The notes under the pieces: model-generated
Seen by the model: only the letters and a program-made list of their open reading frames with translations
Databases searched by the model: none
What the model was told of the DNA's origin: nothing
Program-made: the position numbers and the translations under genes
Shown here: positions 24,825 to 33,414 of the stretch, in pieces
Layout of the letters: every line of letters begins with the position of its first letter
Position numbering within the stretch: position 1 is the stretch's first letter
Source of the DNA: Planctomycetota bacterium
GTDB taxonomy: Bacteria; Planctomycetota; Phycisphaerae; Phycisphaerales; UBA5793
Assembly (NCBI GenBank): GCA_013112555.1
Contig: JABFGK010000001.1
Span: 434,001 to 498,000, forward strand
DNA length: 64,000 nt
Direction: 5' to 3'

Positions 24825-25931
24825 TTACTTGTTGGCTGCATTTGATACATTGCAGGTTGTGAGGTCCACGGCCTGAACATACAAACGACCGCACAGATTC
24901 CGCGGCATATCGCCGGCAATGAATACCTTGCCGTCGGACGACGCGCGTTCAACGCGTGGGAAGCCATTGAGGAACGGCGGGTTGATATCGATCGTGATCC
25001 CCTGGCAGGGAGGCTTTGGATTCACATACTGGCCGCCGGTCAGGCCGGCAACCAGAGCCACATCGCCGCGAGACGTTGCGCCGCTCACGCTGATCGAGAC
25101 GAGGCCCGGGCAATCACCATTGATACAGGTCCAGAGTGACCGGCCGGTCGGCTCAATGCCGATGTTGTCATACGCCGTCACGTTGTCGGGCACCCCACCG
25201 CCGGCAAAGAAGCGGAACCCGGTCGGCTGAGCGGACCCGTTTCGCCCGCCCTCCAGATACATCGTGCCGAAGCACGTTGAGGTCGTCTCGCCGGTGGACA
25301 GATCTGCGATCGAGGTTTGCAGGATGCGGTTCTGATCAAAATCGAGTGTGGTGCGCAGCCGATACCAGTGATCGATTTTCAGGTTCTGCCACCCCTCCCC
25401 CGGGCTGACGCCGTTGTACCCGTTCCCGTTTTCGTCATAGGCGTTGAATGTGCTCCGCCATGCAACCGGATTCGTCGGATCCATCCACGAGAAAAGCTGG
25501 ATGTACGAGGCACTTCCCGGGTACGGTTGAAGTGAGAAACTACCAAGATTGTCCTGTGATTCGCCCGAGCCGAGATAGGTGCAACAGACATCGACGGAAA
25601 CTTCCCAGATGCCGCTGCCCCAGGTCATATCTCGCTGGGCACGAGCAAAGGTCGGGCTTCCGGGCCCGCTGCCCGCAATAAACTGCGCGCCCCCGCGAGG
25701 ATTCTTGGGTAATCCAATCCCATTGTTGTTGTACGTGAAGGCATAAAAGTCGACACTGTCGGTCCCGTCCGGGATGTAATAGCCGTCTTGCCCGGTCAGC
25801 AAAACGCCGTTCCCTGACGCATTCAGCGCTTCAAAGTCACTGCTGTACTGGGCGCTTGCCGGCACGGCCAACGATAGGGCCATGCCGGTGACGATCGCAG
25901 GGCCGAGGAGCGCATGTATATGCGTACGCAT
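24825..25931 (-). CDS. Secreted protein, paralogue A, with C-terminal module
   Basis: A 368-residue exported protein: signal peptide GPAIVTGMALSLAVPASAQ, then a beta-sandwich-like domain (SDFEALNASGNGVLLTGQDG, FARAQRDMTWGSGIWEVSVD, FRFFAGGGVPDNVTAYDNIG), then a C-terminal module from about residue 280 (ISVSGATSRGDVALVAGLTG) ending LYVQAVDLTTCNVSN. It aligns from end to end with the gene at 26505-27611, which has the same length, so the two are tandem duplicates. AAGGAG lies 6 bases before the ATG. The role is unknown; the N-terminal half resembles carbohydrate-binding or lectin-type sandwiches, and the protein is probably at the cell surface or released. Confidence 0.85.
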   Translation of the reverse strand: MRTHIHALLGPAIVTGMALSLAVPASAQYSSDFEALNASGNGVLLTGQDGYYIPDGTDSVDFYAFTYNNNGIGLPKNPRGGAQFIAGSGPGSPTFARAQRDMTWGSGIWEVSVDVCCTYLGSGESQDNLGSFSLQPYPGSASYIQLFSWMDPTNPVAWRSTFNAYDENGNGYNGVSPGEGWQNLKIDHWYRLRTTLDFDQNRILQTSIADLSTGETTSTCFGTMYLEGGRNGSAQPTGFRFFAGGGVPDNVTAYDNIGIEPTGRSLWTCINGDCPGLVSISVSGATSRGDVALVAGLTGGQYVNPKPPCQGITIDINPPFLNGFPRVERASSDGKVFIAGDMPRNLCGRLYVQAVDLTTCNVSNAANK

Positions 25932-26504
25932 GTTCCTCTCCTTCTCAGGTAGTCAATGGAGATGTTCTGCCTGGGTAACTCTCCCAACCAGTCGGAATGT
26001 GTTTGGCGCGCACATTCCCGGCTCCCCCCACGACGTGGTGAACACTACAACTTCTCAAATCGCAACACGAAAAAAAGATGACTCGACGATGAGGCAGCCA
26101 CGGCGCATACCTCATGCTCAATTGAACTCTTGGAGGGTGCTGCCGCTGTGATACGGCCGGATCCCCTCCAGCAAACACACTTCTATGCGTGATTAGAACA
26201 GATTGACCAGTGCCTGTCAATCCAAATTCTGCAGGAAAGTTGGCATCAGTTGGGGATCAGGGTATATGCTCTGCCTTTTTGTCTGTCTGCACAGCCCACA
26301 CATCGCGGAGATTCAGAGTGGCGGACCCTCAGTATGATCAAAATGTGAACCCTTGGTTTCGTGACTCTGTCAATACACTCGGCGATTCGATTAAAAAGAG
26401 AGCGTGCGCCGATCGAGGATCGACACACGCTCTATAGATCAATCACGTTCTGCTGTCACGCGATTGGACATCACGAGGCGTCACAACAGATTGAGCGCCA
26501 ATTA
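25932..26504. other. 573-bp intergenic region between the tandem paralogues
   Basis: No gene is seen. It holds the promoter region of paralogue A and the terminator of paralogue B (26392-26433). The rest shows no clear repeat. It is AT-richer than the flanking genes. Confidence 0.6.
26392..26433 (-). terminator. Rho-independent terminator of paralogue B
   Basis: Minus strand: AGAGCGTG stem pairs with CACGCTCT over a 19-base loop and continues into a T-run (A-run 26393-26397 on the plus strand). It lies 71 bp downstream of the stop at 26505. Confidence 0.75.
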
Positions 26505-27611
26505 CTATTTCTTGACTAGACTGCTGGTCTGGCAGGTTGTCAGATCAACCGCCTGGACCAGGAGTTTGCCGCACAGTTTCGAGGTCAGTTTCCCATTGAG
26601 GATGACATGCCCGGTCGCGTCGGCATTGACGATCATTGGGAAGTTCGGCAGGAACGACGGGCTGATGTCGATCGTGATTCCAGCGCATGGGCTGCTCGGA
26701 TTGGTGAAGGGTCCGGGCTTCGTGCCGGCGACGATGGCCACGCGCCCGCCCGGGGTGGCTCCGTACACATGCAGCGTGGCCGGGCCGGGGCAGTCGCCTT
26801 CGAGTGTGCACAGGAAGTCGGCCGAGACGGCACCGTAGTTGTCCCAGGCCGTCCCGTTATTCGAGTTCGTCCCACCACCACCGAAGAATCGGAAGCCGGT
26901 CGGGGTCGGCGTACCACCGACCTCACCACCCTCAAGATACCAATCCAGGGGTGCGTACCCACCGCTGACGCCGGTGTTCAGATCCGTCACCCAGACATAG
27001 GCAATCTTGTTGGTGTCGAAGTCGAGGACCGTCCCAAAGCGGTACCAATGGAAGGTTTCCAGGCCTTCCCATTCCGTCCCAGGTGACTTGCCCGGCTGCG
27101 TGTGGGCTGAACCGTCGGCGTTGTAGGCGAGATAAAAGGCGTTCCAGTTGACCGGATTGTTGATATCCACCCACGACAGCAGGTGGATGTAGCTCTGACT
27201 TCCCGGGTATGGTTGGACTGAGAAACTGCCCACATTGTTGTTCGTCGTCCCCGAGCCCAGGTACATGCCGCAGGTATCGTACGTGACTTCCCAGATGCCT
27301 GTGCCCCAGGTCATGTCCCGCTGAGCGCGCGCATAATTGGTCCCATCGCCCGGCCCGACACCTGCAACGAACTGGGCTGAGCCCTCCGGATTATTCGGCA
27401 CTCCCAGAACATTACCGGCATAGGTGTAGGCAAAAAAGTCGACACCGGATGGAAGGTAATAGCCATCCTGGCCGGTCAACAGGGTGCCATCGGGAGTCGC
27501 AACGATGCCCTCGAAATCGGTCTCGTACTGGCCCAGTGCGACCCCTGAGGCGAAAAGTGCCGATCCCAATACGCCGCAGATCCCCCAAAACGCTGCCTTG
27601 TGAGTACGCAT
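26505..27611 (-). CDS. Secreted protein, paralogue B, with C-terminal module
   Basis: This 368-residue exported protein is a close paralogue of the next gene down (24825-25931). It has a signal peptide (GICGVLGSALFASGVALGQ), a sandwich-like domain (ETDFEGIVATPDGTLLTGQD, YARAQRDMTWGTGIWEVTYD, GFRFFGGGGTNSNNGTAWDN) and the C-terminal module LHVYGATPGGRVAIVAGTKP ending LLVQAVDLTTCQTSS. GGAGG lies 5 bases before the ATG. Upstream there is a palindromic operator-like site at 27763-27790, so it may be under repressor control. Function unknown; glycan binding would fit the fold guess but is not shown. Confidence 0.85.
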   Translation of the reverse strand: MRTHKAAFWGICGVLGSALFASGVALGQYETDFEGIVATPDGTLLTGQDGYYLPSGVDFFAYTYAGNVLGVPNNPEGSAQFVAGVGPGDGTNYARAQRDMTWGTGIWEVTYDTCGMYLGSGTTNNNVGSFSVQPYPGSQSYIHLLSWVDINNPVNWNAFYLAYNADGSAHTQPGKSPGTEWEGLETFHWYRFGTVLDFDTNKIAYVWVTDLNTGVSGGYAPLDWYLEGGEVGGTPTPTGFRFFGGGGTNSNNGTAWDNYGAVSADFLCTLEGDCPGPATLHVYGATPGGRVAIVAGTKPGPFTNPSSPCAGITIDISPSFLPNFPMIVNADATGHVILNGKLTSKLCGKLLVQAVDLTTCQTSSLVKK

Positions 27612-27762
27612 GTTTCCCTCCTTTGAAGAGAAGTGGATGAGAGGAAGAGAAGGAGAAGACTGTTAGCGGTCGCACACACCGGTCACGAGCATGCGCAAAT
27701 ACGATCGCGACACTGATTTCAGTGTGCCAAACTCCGTTGCCTGATATGACACGAGCCGCGTG

Positions 27763-27790
27763 GCAAGGGTGCGGTAGCGCTACCCCTTGC
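27763..27790. promoter_or_regulatory. Operator-like palindrome of LacI-family type
   Basis: A perfect 12-bp palindrome with central CG, GGTAGCGCTACC (27773-27784), is framed by GCAAGG (27763-27768) and CCTTGC (27785-27790). Sites of the form TGGTAGCGCTACCA are known LacI-family operators in other bacteria. It lies about 150 bp upstream of paralogue B. No LacI-family regulator is encoded in the window. Confidence 0.5.
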
Positions 27791-27984
27791 ACACATCCGT
27801 TACATCGGCCGGCGTTGCGTGAATTGCTCTTTCCGGATTCCGACCGATAATCAAGATAGCACCAGCCTGCATTAGACAGAGTCTGCACATGTTTGTCAAT
27901 GCAGCACTTGGCAAATATGCGAGAATCTGCGTGCGTCGCTCATCCCTCCTGAATCGAGCAGCACGGTCGAATCAGGTGCGATCG

Positions 27985-28022
27985 AAAACGACAGCCACAC
28001 CCTGCCGTGAGGCGGGGTGTGG
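27985..28022 (-). terminator. Terminator of the DUF1566-domain gene
   Basis: A 12-bp stem (CCACACCCTGCC at 27995-28006 with GGCGGGGTGTGG at 28011-28022, one T.G pair) with a 4-base loop. On the minus strand it is followed by CTGTCGTTTTC. It lies 75 bp after the stop at 28098. Confidence 0.65.
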
Positions 28023-28097
28023 TCGTCAGGCTTTGCGGGCCGATCAATCTCGATCGAGCATCAGCCCGTCTCGTGGTGGTTCGTACCTGTGGCCGGC

Positions 28098-29606
28098 CTA
28101 CTGAACCTGGGTCGAGACCACATTTGATTTGTTGCCTGCCTGGATGGCCTGAACCGAGACAGACTGGCCGGATCCGGCTGCGGGAACTCTCAGATTCCAT
28201 TGCGCAGTGCCATCGGCCCCGACGGTCAGTGCTGACCCGGCCAGCTTCGGGCCGGCAAGGTCGATCGTGGTATTCAGCGATGCCACGTGAGTCGCCCCGC
28301 TGCCTCGCAAGCCGTATACCAGCCAGGCCGACTGGTTCGGAAGGGCATCTGAGACACTGAACTGGCCGGTCTGATCGGCAACCAGAGGCATGGGCGAGAC
28401 ACTGAGTGTCGTGCCGGCAGGTCGGACGCATCGCACATAGTTGAAGATCCGGACATCATCGCCCTGCGGACCACGACCATACGGATAGTCGTTCGGGTCG
28501 CCATCTTTGGGATCACTCCGCTGCGCCCCGGCCCCGTGGACGTTCTGCCACTCGCCAAAGGGCGGGTTCCCCATGTATCCCCACGCCTGCCCGAAGCACA
28601 CGTACACCGCCTGTTCAGGTGTGGGCATATCCAGATGCGTCGTGCCGGACCAGAAGTAGGATTCCGTTTCCGTCACGTTGAAGATCGGGTCGATCGCCGT
28701 GCCCTGCTGCCCGGGATCAGACGCGTCCGGGGCACGGGTGTAGTCCACGATGCTCTGCAGTTGCTTCGCATCAGGGAGTTGCCAGTCATCGTGGCCGGCA
28801 AAGGAGAGATTCTCGGCATATGCCAGCGCATCCTGCCAGTTGTACTCGGTTCCGCTGTCGCCCTGCATCCACATCAGGCCGGTTGCCAGGTCGGTAATGG
28901 TCCCGTCGCCGTTCTCAACGAAGTTATTGACGCCATAGGATCCGTCACCGCCGCGGACACAACGCACATACCGGGCGAACTCATGGCCCATGATGTCGAA
29001 GTCCTTCGGGTATCCCTTGATTCGGCCGTCCGCAAAGTTAACGCCGAAGACCGTATCGTTGCCGCCCATCGTGCTGCCGACATAGATGGTGCTGGTCAGG
29101 TACTGACAGTCCATGTCGCGCAGGCCGAAGTTCGGATCCGGGAACTCGAAGTCAAAGACGTCGGTGTCGATGAACGGGACTCCCCCGAACGTCCAGCCGT
29201 TGAAGTCGATGAGCGAATAGAGTTCCTTGATGTCCGGCACGCGCCAATCGTCATAGCCGCCGACCGTCAGGCTCTCGGCATAGGCCATTGCTTCGCTCCA
29301 GTTGCGGAGCGTACTGAAGTCCGGTGACTTCTGCCACATGAGTCCCGTATGGAGATCGGTGACGGTGCCGTCGCCATTGTCCTGGTACCACGGCTGTAGC
29401 CCGATGTATTGTGCATCCTGGCCGTAAAACGCCTCGCCCGGCAACGGTGCGGATCCGAGCACTGACGTATTGTTGTAGTACGCACTCTGGTTTGTATCGA
29501 TGATCGGGTAGGTCCGGTCCTGGCCGTATGCAACAGTACAGGACAGTGTGAGCGCGCCGGCGCAGGCCAGCAGGGCTGCACGATTCCGAGTCCGTTCATG
29601 GTTCAT
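28098..29606 (-). CDS. Secreted DUF1566 (Lcl C-terminal-type) repeat protein with C-terminal module
   Basis: A 502-residue exported protein with a signal peptide (AALLACAGALTLSCTVAYGQ). Two DUF1566-type domains follow: first NGDGTVTDLHTGLMWQKSPD with YDDWRVPDIKELYSLID and ARYVRCVRGG (about 80-235), second NGDGTITDLATGLMWMQGDS with HDDWQLPDAKQLQSIVD and NYVRCVRP (about 240-400). The final 95 residues are the shared module: LSVSPMPLVADQTGQFSVSD, WLVYGLRGSG, and an end in NKSNVVSTQVQ. The start at 29606 follows AGGAG. Domains of this type are found in extracellular proteins, often with lipoprotein or adhesion roles; no enzymatic site is seen. Confidence 0.88.
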   Translation of the reverse strand: MNHERTRNRAALLACAGALTLSCTVAYGQDRTYPIIDTNQSAYYNNTSVLGSAPLPGEAFYGQDAQYIGLQPWYQDNGDGTVTDLHTGLMWQKSPDFSTLRNWSEAMAYAESLTVGGYDDWRVPDIKELYSLIDFNGWTFGGVPFIDTDVFDFEFPDPNFGLRDMDCQYLTSTIYVGSTMGGNDTVFGVNFADGRIKGYPKDFDIMGHEFARYVRCVRGGDGSYGVNNFVENGDGTITDLATGLMWMQGDSGTEYNWQDALAYAENLSFAGHDDWQLPDAKQLQSIVDYTRAPDASDPGQQGTAIDPIFNVTETESYFWSGTTHLDMPTPEQAVYVCFGQAWGYMGNPPFGEWQNVHGAGAQRSDPKDGDPNDYPYGRGPQGDDVRIFNYVRCVRPAGTTLSVSPMPLVADQTGQFSVSDALPNQSAWLVYGLRGSGATHVASLNTTIDLAGPKLAGSALTVGADGTAQWNLRVPAAGSGQSVSVQAIQAGNKSNVVSTQVQ

Positions 29607-30019
29607 TTGTATCACTCCTGTCAGTACGTGGTGTCGTGACGCTGTGCGTTCGTCGCTGTAACATGAGTAGTTGTCACAACGCGACACGGAGGGGACAGGA
29701 GACTTTGTAATTCATCACAATCGATGGGAACGGGATGCATCCGACACGAACGTGCGCGACTCAACCGCCGTCCGGAGCAGGTTGATGGGTCTCAGGATCG
29801 AACCAGCCGGGTGTGAAGTCGGTGGGGGGGGGCACGAGTTCGTAGACAATCAGTCGTGGGGGTATCGGCTGATGGGCGCGCTGCTCGCCCTGGCGATCAA
29901 AGCGGGGTGGGCCATCGAGGAAGCCCATGAACTCCTCGCGGAACTCCTGTGTCGGGCCTTCGCCTTCGGGTCTGCGCTGCAGCCGATCACCGGGCGGTTG
30001 TGCGTCCATCGGACGCCGG
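29607..30019. other. Region between DUF1566 gene and sigma operon, containing a likely broken-off coding tail
   Basis: Apart from 29761-30117 (see next entry) no gene is seen. 29607-29760 contains the DUF1566 gene's ribosome-binding site and upstream region. Confidence 0.5.
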
Positions 30020-30117
30020 TCAGGCGGCTGTCTGCGATTGAGCGGGTCCGCGTTCGCACCTTCGCCCAGCGGGCCGGGTCGGGCGCGGCATTCGACCTTC
30101 TCGCTCGCCTCGGCCAA
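29761..30117 (-). other. Probable out-of-frame continuation of the 30020-30958 gene
   Basis: This minus-strand open frame overlaps the end of the membrane-protein gene in another frame and has strong GC preference in third codon positions, as expected for real coding sequence here. It reads LAEASEKVECRARPGPLGEG and ends VYELVPPPTDFTPGWFDPET plus a few residues. In contrast the annotated frame's last 25 residues are Arg/Pro-rich and look out of frame. Skipping one base near 30118 would join them into a protein of about 398 residues. It could be a true frameshift, a sequencing error or a pseudogene. Confidence 0.5.
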
Positions 30118-30958
30118 GTGTCTGTTGCTCCTGCGGCGTCGGCAGATCCCAGTAGATCTCGAGGCGCTGAATCATCTGCGTGTCGGGTGCGATCCAGAAC
30201 TCGAATCGGGCCGGGCTGTCCGGGCTCGTCTCCGGGTCGCGATAGGTGGCGGTGACTCGCGTGTACGACACGGTCGGTTGCCCTTCGATTGCGTCGTCAG
30301 CCCCGAAGGTGAAGTCATATAGATCGCCGAACTCATCAATCAGATCGTCGATCGAGGATGCGAAGATGGTCATTTGCCCGATCGCTGCCCAGCGTGGTCG
30401 TGCCATCCCGGGGCGATACCGCTCGATGGCTCCGTCACGACGGATCGCCCAAGTCCCGTCCTCATTGCATCCGGTGACGAGTTGCCCGCCGCGGGGTCGG
30501 GTCAGGATGAACACGTGATGATCGGCATCGGCAATGTCAAGCGTGGCAATCGCCGTCTCGCCGATGTTCTCCTCGTGAGGCAACGCGGCATAGATGTTAT
30601 ATCGATGGGCACCGGCGGTAGATGCAGCGCTGAGCGAGGTCTGGACGACGGCATATGCCGACGGCCCCGTCGGGAGTATGGTGCTGAAGAGAAAGAGTGC
30701 AAAGACGATGATGGCAGCAGCAGCCAGACTTGAAACTGACTTCCAATGCTGGTAGAGCGTCGTTGTGAATCGCAGTACGGACGGCGTCTGTGTACTGTCG
30801 GATTCCTGTGTGACTGCGTGCATCACGCGCTGGATGCGCGCCTCCCGCGCTTCGTCATCCTGACGATGCAGATAGGACAGCAGGCCGTGCATGAACCGTT
30901 GTTCCGCAGCGGTCTGCGAGTCCTTCTGTTCCTGCTGCGATGGGTGCCTTTCACTCAT
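30020..30958 (-). CDS. Anti-sigma-like single-span membrane protein, possibly frameshifted
   Basis: The 312-residue product starts in a 4-bp overlap (ATGA) with the ECF sigma gene before it, as anti-sigma factors commonly do. Residues 1-75 are soluble and charged (MSERHPSQQEQKDSQ, LLSYLHRQDDEAREARIQRV). One transmembrane helix follows (VSSLAAAAIIVFALFLFST, about 92-110), then an extracytoplasmic part with AYAVVQTSLSAASTAGAHRY, VFILTRPRGG and FEFWIAPDTQMIQRLEIYWD. No zinc-binding HxxxCxxC anti-sigma motif is seen. The last 25 residues look out of frame and the true C-terminus is probably encoded at 29761-30117. Role as regulator of the adjacent sigma factor is inferred from position. Confidence 0.72.
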   Translation of the reverse strand: MSERHPSQQEQKDSQTAAEQRFMHGLLSYLHRQDDEAREARIQRVMHAVTQESDSTQTPSVLRFTTTLYQHWKSVSSLAAAAIIVFALFLFSTILPTGPSAYAVVQTSLSAASTAGAHRYNIYAALPHEENIGETAIATLDIADADHHVFILTRPRGGQLVTGCNEDGTWAIRRDGAIERYRPGMARPRWAAIGQMTIFASSIDDLIDEFGDLYDFTFGADDAIEGQPTVSYTRVTATYRDPETSPDSPARFEFWIAPDTQMIQRLEIYWDLPTPQEQQTLGRGEREGRMPRPTRPAGRRCERGPAQSQTAA

Positions 30959-31536
30959 GGCGATGAGGCTCCTCCTCCCGGTCGGCCGTCGAAGTGCCCG
31001 TGCAGACACTCTGCCAGCAGTGTGCGCCCGCGTTGCAGGCGTTTCTTCACCGCTTCCTCGCTGGCTTGGACGGATTCGGACACCTGACGCACGAGCAGGC
31101 CCCGTGCATACACCAGTTCGATCGTCTCGCGCATCCGTTCGGGCAGCCGCTGCAGGCAATCGAGCAGTTGATCAAGTCGGGCCCTGAACGATTCACTTGT
31201 GCGTGCCCCGAGTCGGTCGTGCTGGTCATTGAGTGCATCGAGCATGGCTGGATCGAGCACCTGGCCGGCCCGTGCGGGGGCTGATTGTCGATAGTGCTGC
31301 ATCGCAACTTTGGCAGCAATCCCGCGGAGCCAGGGACCAAAAGGCCGTGAACGATCGAAATCACCGAGGCGGCGCCAGGCAACGAGCATGGTCTCCTGGA
31401 AGAGATCGTCCACGGCATTGTGTTCGGACACGAGGCTATGGAGATACGCAGTCAGCATGTCGGCATGCTCGCGTACGAGAATCTCGAACACATCCGTGGC
31501 AGTCGTCGTGGTTGTATGGGACGTGGCATCGGTCAC
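30955..31536 (-). CDS. ECF-type RNA polymerase sigma factor
   Basis: A 193-residue ECF sigma factor. Region 2: VREHADMLTAYLHSLVSEHN, then AVDDLFQETMLVAWRRLGDF and the -10-binding part FGPWLRGIAAKVAMQHYRQS. Region 4: LLDCLQRLPERMRETIELVY and VRQVSESVQASEEAVKKRLQ with the recognition helix. The GTG at 31536 is chosen as start because AGGAGT lies 10 bases upstream and family similarity begins soon after; the open frame extends further upstream through a dispersed repeat, which is unlikely to be coding. The downstream membrane-protein gene overlaps by ATGA. It lies among secreted-protein genes that may be its targets. Confidence 0.9.
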   Translation of the reverse strand: MTDATSHTTTTTATDVFEILVREHADMLTAYLHSLVSEHNAVDDLFQETMLVAWRRLGDFDRSRPFGPWLRGIAAKVAMQHYRQSAPARAGQVLDPAMLDALNDQHDRLGARTSESFRARLDQLLDCLQRLPERMRETIELVYARGLLVRQVSESVQASEEAVKKRLQRGRTLLAECLHGHFDGRPGGGASSP

Positions 31537-31619
31537 GCAGGAACACTCCTCACAGGGTGGTATTGTTGAGCGCTCGGCAGCAGGGGACAGGAAATCGTGA
31601 AAAAGTCGACACAATGCTT

Positions 31620-31740
31620 CGGGCCCTCCTGACAAAGCCGCGACCGCTGGTCGCGGGGGGACGGTATGGGCACATTGCATGTGCCCGATTGTCCGACGAG
31701 TAGGTCTGGACGAGGTCCCTATCCGAGTCCTGACAGCACT
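31620..31740. repeat. Composite of three stem-loop repeats
   Basis: Three modules in a row: CCGCGACC-GCT-GGTCGCGG (31638-31656, perfect), GGGCACAT-TGC-ATGTGCCC (31668-31686, perfect) and TAGGTCTGGAC...CGAGTCCTGACA (31701-31735). The same three modules, in the order 1-3-2, recur at 37306-37416. The remainder of 31537-31923 contains no gene. Confidence 0.85.
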
Positions 31741-31819
31741 AACTGAGCCGCATCGAAGGACATGGACCCTGGTCGTACATCAGCGTTCTCTGTCTCGATG
31801 ATGACAGGCAACCCACCAA

Positions 31820-31860
31820 GAGAAAGGAGCCCGCGGCCGCAACGAAGTGACCACGGGCTC
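31820..31860 (-). terminator. Terminator of the FG-GAP protein gene
   Basis: On the minus strand GAGCCCGTGG pairs with CCGCGGGCTC (one T.G pair) and is followed by CTTTCTCTT. It lies 63 bp after the stop at 31924. Confidence 0.6.
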
Positions 31861-31923
31861 GAATTGGGGTGCGATCTCTGGAAGGACTCGGTTTACTGCG
31901 ATGACATCAGGAACCGCGTTCAC

Positions 31924-33414
31924 TCACTCGATATGCGACGCCACCACGTTCGTCGTCAGTTCAAACTGGCACGCCTGGAACCAGACGTCCCGGCCGGCAC
32001 CGGCATTGGGAACGTGAAGCACCCACTGGGCCGTGCCTGCCCCGTCTGATGTCACCATCCCGCCTGCCTGTGCCGGGCGCTCAAGGTCAAGTGTGACGTT
32101 TAGCGCCCCGACAAATGTGCTGCCGAGTCCACGCAGGCTGTAAGCAAGATAGGAGTTGGTGTCGGGATTCAGATTCTCAGCAGTGAAGGTGGCATCCTGA
32201 CCGGCAAGCAATGGGTCGGGGGAAACGGAGAGTGTGGGATAATCGAGATCAAACACATACGCGGAACCGGAATAGGCACCAAGATCATCATCACGAGGTG
32301 TCCCGACTGCAACGATCCCATTGTCAATCGAAATGGAGGCACCGAACCAATTGCTCTCCGTGCCGTCACTTGGTAGCAGCTTTTTGACCTCGGCACCGCT
32401 GGATGCATCGTAAAGATAGGCCGAACCAGATTGATAGCCGTTGTCATCGTCGGATGGAGCCCCAATGGCGATGATGTCGTCGCTGATGGAAACGCGGTAG
32501 CCAAACCGGTCCTCGATCCCGCCGCTGTCAAGTGCAACGAGTTTGGCAGTTTGAAATCCGCTCGATGCATCGAAGAGATACACCGCTCCAGGCCGTTGCC
32601 CGTTTCCAATGGAACCCACGGCCACAATCCCGTTGCCGATTGCGATCGAGAGGCCGAAGTGGCCATCCCACGTAGCGTCATCTGCGATGAGTTTGCTAAT
32701 CTGGGTACCAGTATCCGCGTCAAATAGATACGCTGAGCCGGTATTGTCATCACGGCTCGCACCCACGGCGACGATGCTACCATCGATGGCAACGGCGTGG
32801 CCGAAGAGGTCTCCCCCGGCACCGTCGTTTGGAAGGAGTTTGGCAAGCTGATTTCCGGTAGACGCATCAAACAAGTATGCCGAACCAGACTCTGCACCGT
32901 TGTCGTCGTCGTTGCGAGCCCCGACGACCACGATACCATCGCTTATGGCGATCGATTCGCCGAAATAGTCATACGCTGCCCCATCATCCGGAAGCAGCTT
33001 TAATAGCTCCTGACCAGTCGTCAGGTCGAACAGGTATGCCGATCCAGCGTCTTCGCCTGTGTCATCGTCTCCCTCAGCCCCTATTGCGATGATGCCGCTG
33101 TCGATCGCGACCGCGCGACCGAAGTAGTCTCTCACTGCTCCATCGCTGGCGAGCAACCGGGCGATCTCCGCGCCGGTGTATGCGTCGAAGAGGTATACCG
33201 AACCAGTGCCGCTGGCGTCTCCCAGTATCGAACCGACGGCGATGACGCCGCCATCGATGGCAACAGATTCGCCGAAGTAGTCCTTCTGCTCTCCGTCGCT
33301 CGGAAGGAGTTTGATATCTTCGTTAATCACCTGCCCCCATGTGGGTGCCACCGTGGTTACGATCCCGGCTGCCAACGCCACGATCACCATCTGCCCAATC
33401 CGCACTCGACTCTG
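31924..33414 (-). CDS. Secreted FG-GAP/integrin-like beta-propeller protein with C-terminal module
   Basis: The 496-residue protein starts at ATG 33414 (GGGAG 9 bases upstream) with a signal peptide (MVIVALAAGIVTTVAPTWGQ). Seven consecutive repeats of about 48-55 residues follow, each with a (D)xFG-x2-(V/I)(A/S)I-x2-(G/D)(I/V)(I/V)(A/V)(V/I)G motif and then GSAYLFD-type strands. This is the FG-GAP pattern expected to form a seven-bladed propeller; the DDD(N/T)G stretches could bind Ca2+. After the propeller, LSVSPDPLLAGQDATFTAEN, YLAYSLRGLG and VWFQACQFELTTNVVASHIE form the shared C-terminal module. It is extracellular, probably adhesive or structural; no catalytic residues are seen. Confidence 0.9.
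   Translation of the reverse strand, partial: QSRVRIGQMVIVALAAGIVTTVAPTWGQVINEDIKLLPSDGEQKDYFGESVAIDGGVIAVGSILGDASGTGSVYLFDAYTGAEIARLLASDGAVRDYFGRAVAIDSGIIAIGAEGDDDTGEDAGSAYLFDLTTGQELLKLLPDDGAAYDYFGESIAISDGIVVVGARNDDDNGAESGSAYLFDASTGNQLAKLLPNDGAGGDLFGHAVAIDGSIVAVGASRDDNTGSAYLFDADTGTQISKLIADDATWDGHFGLSIAIGNGIVAVGSIGNGQRPGAVYLFDASSGFQTAKLVALDSGGIEDRFGYRVSISDDIIAIGAPSDDDNGYQSGSAYLYDASSGAEVKKLLPSDGTESNWFGASISIDNGIVAVGTPRDDDLGAYSGSAYVFDLDYPTLSVSPDPLLAGQDATFTAENLNPDTNSYLAYSLRGLGSTFVGALNVTLDLERPAQAGGMVTSDGAGTAQWVLHVPNAGAGRDVWFQACQFELTTNVVASHIE

Larger units (their letters stand above)
27612..28097. other. Intergenic region with operator-like palindrome and terminator
   Basis: No gene is seen in these 486 bp. 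They hold the upstream region of paralogue B, a GGTAGCGCTACC palindrome (27773-27784) and the terminator of the DUF1566 protein gene (27985-28022). Confidence 0.6.
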
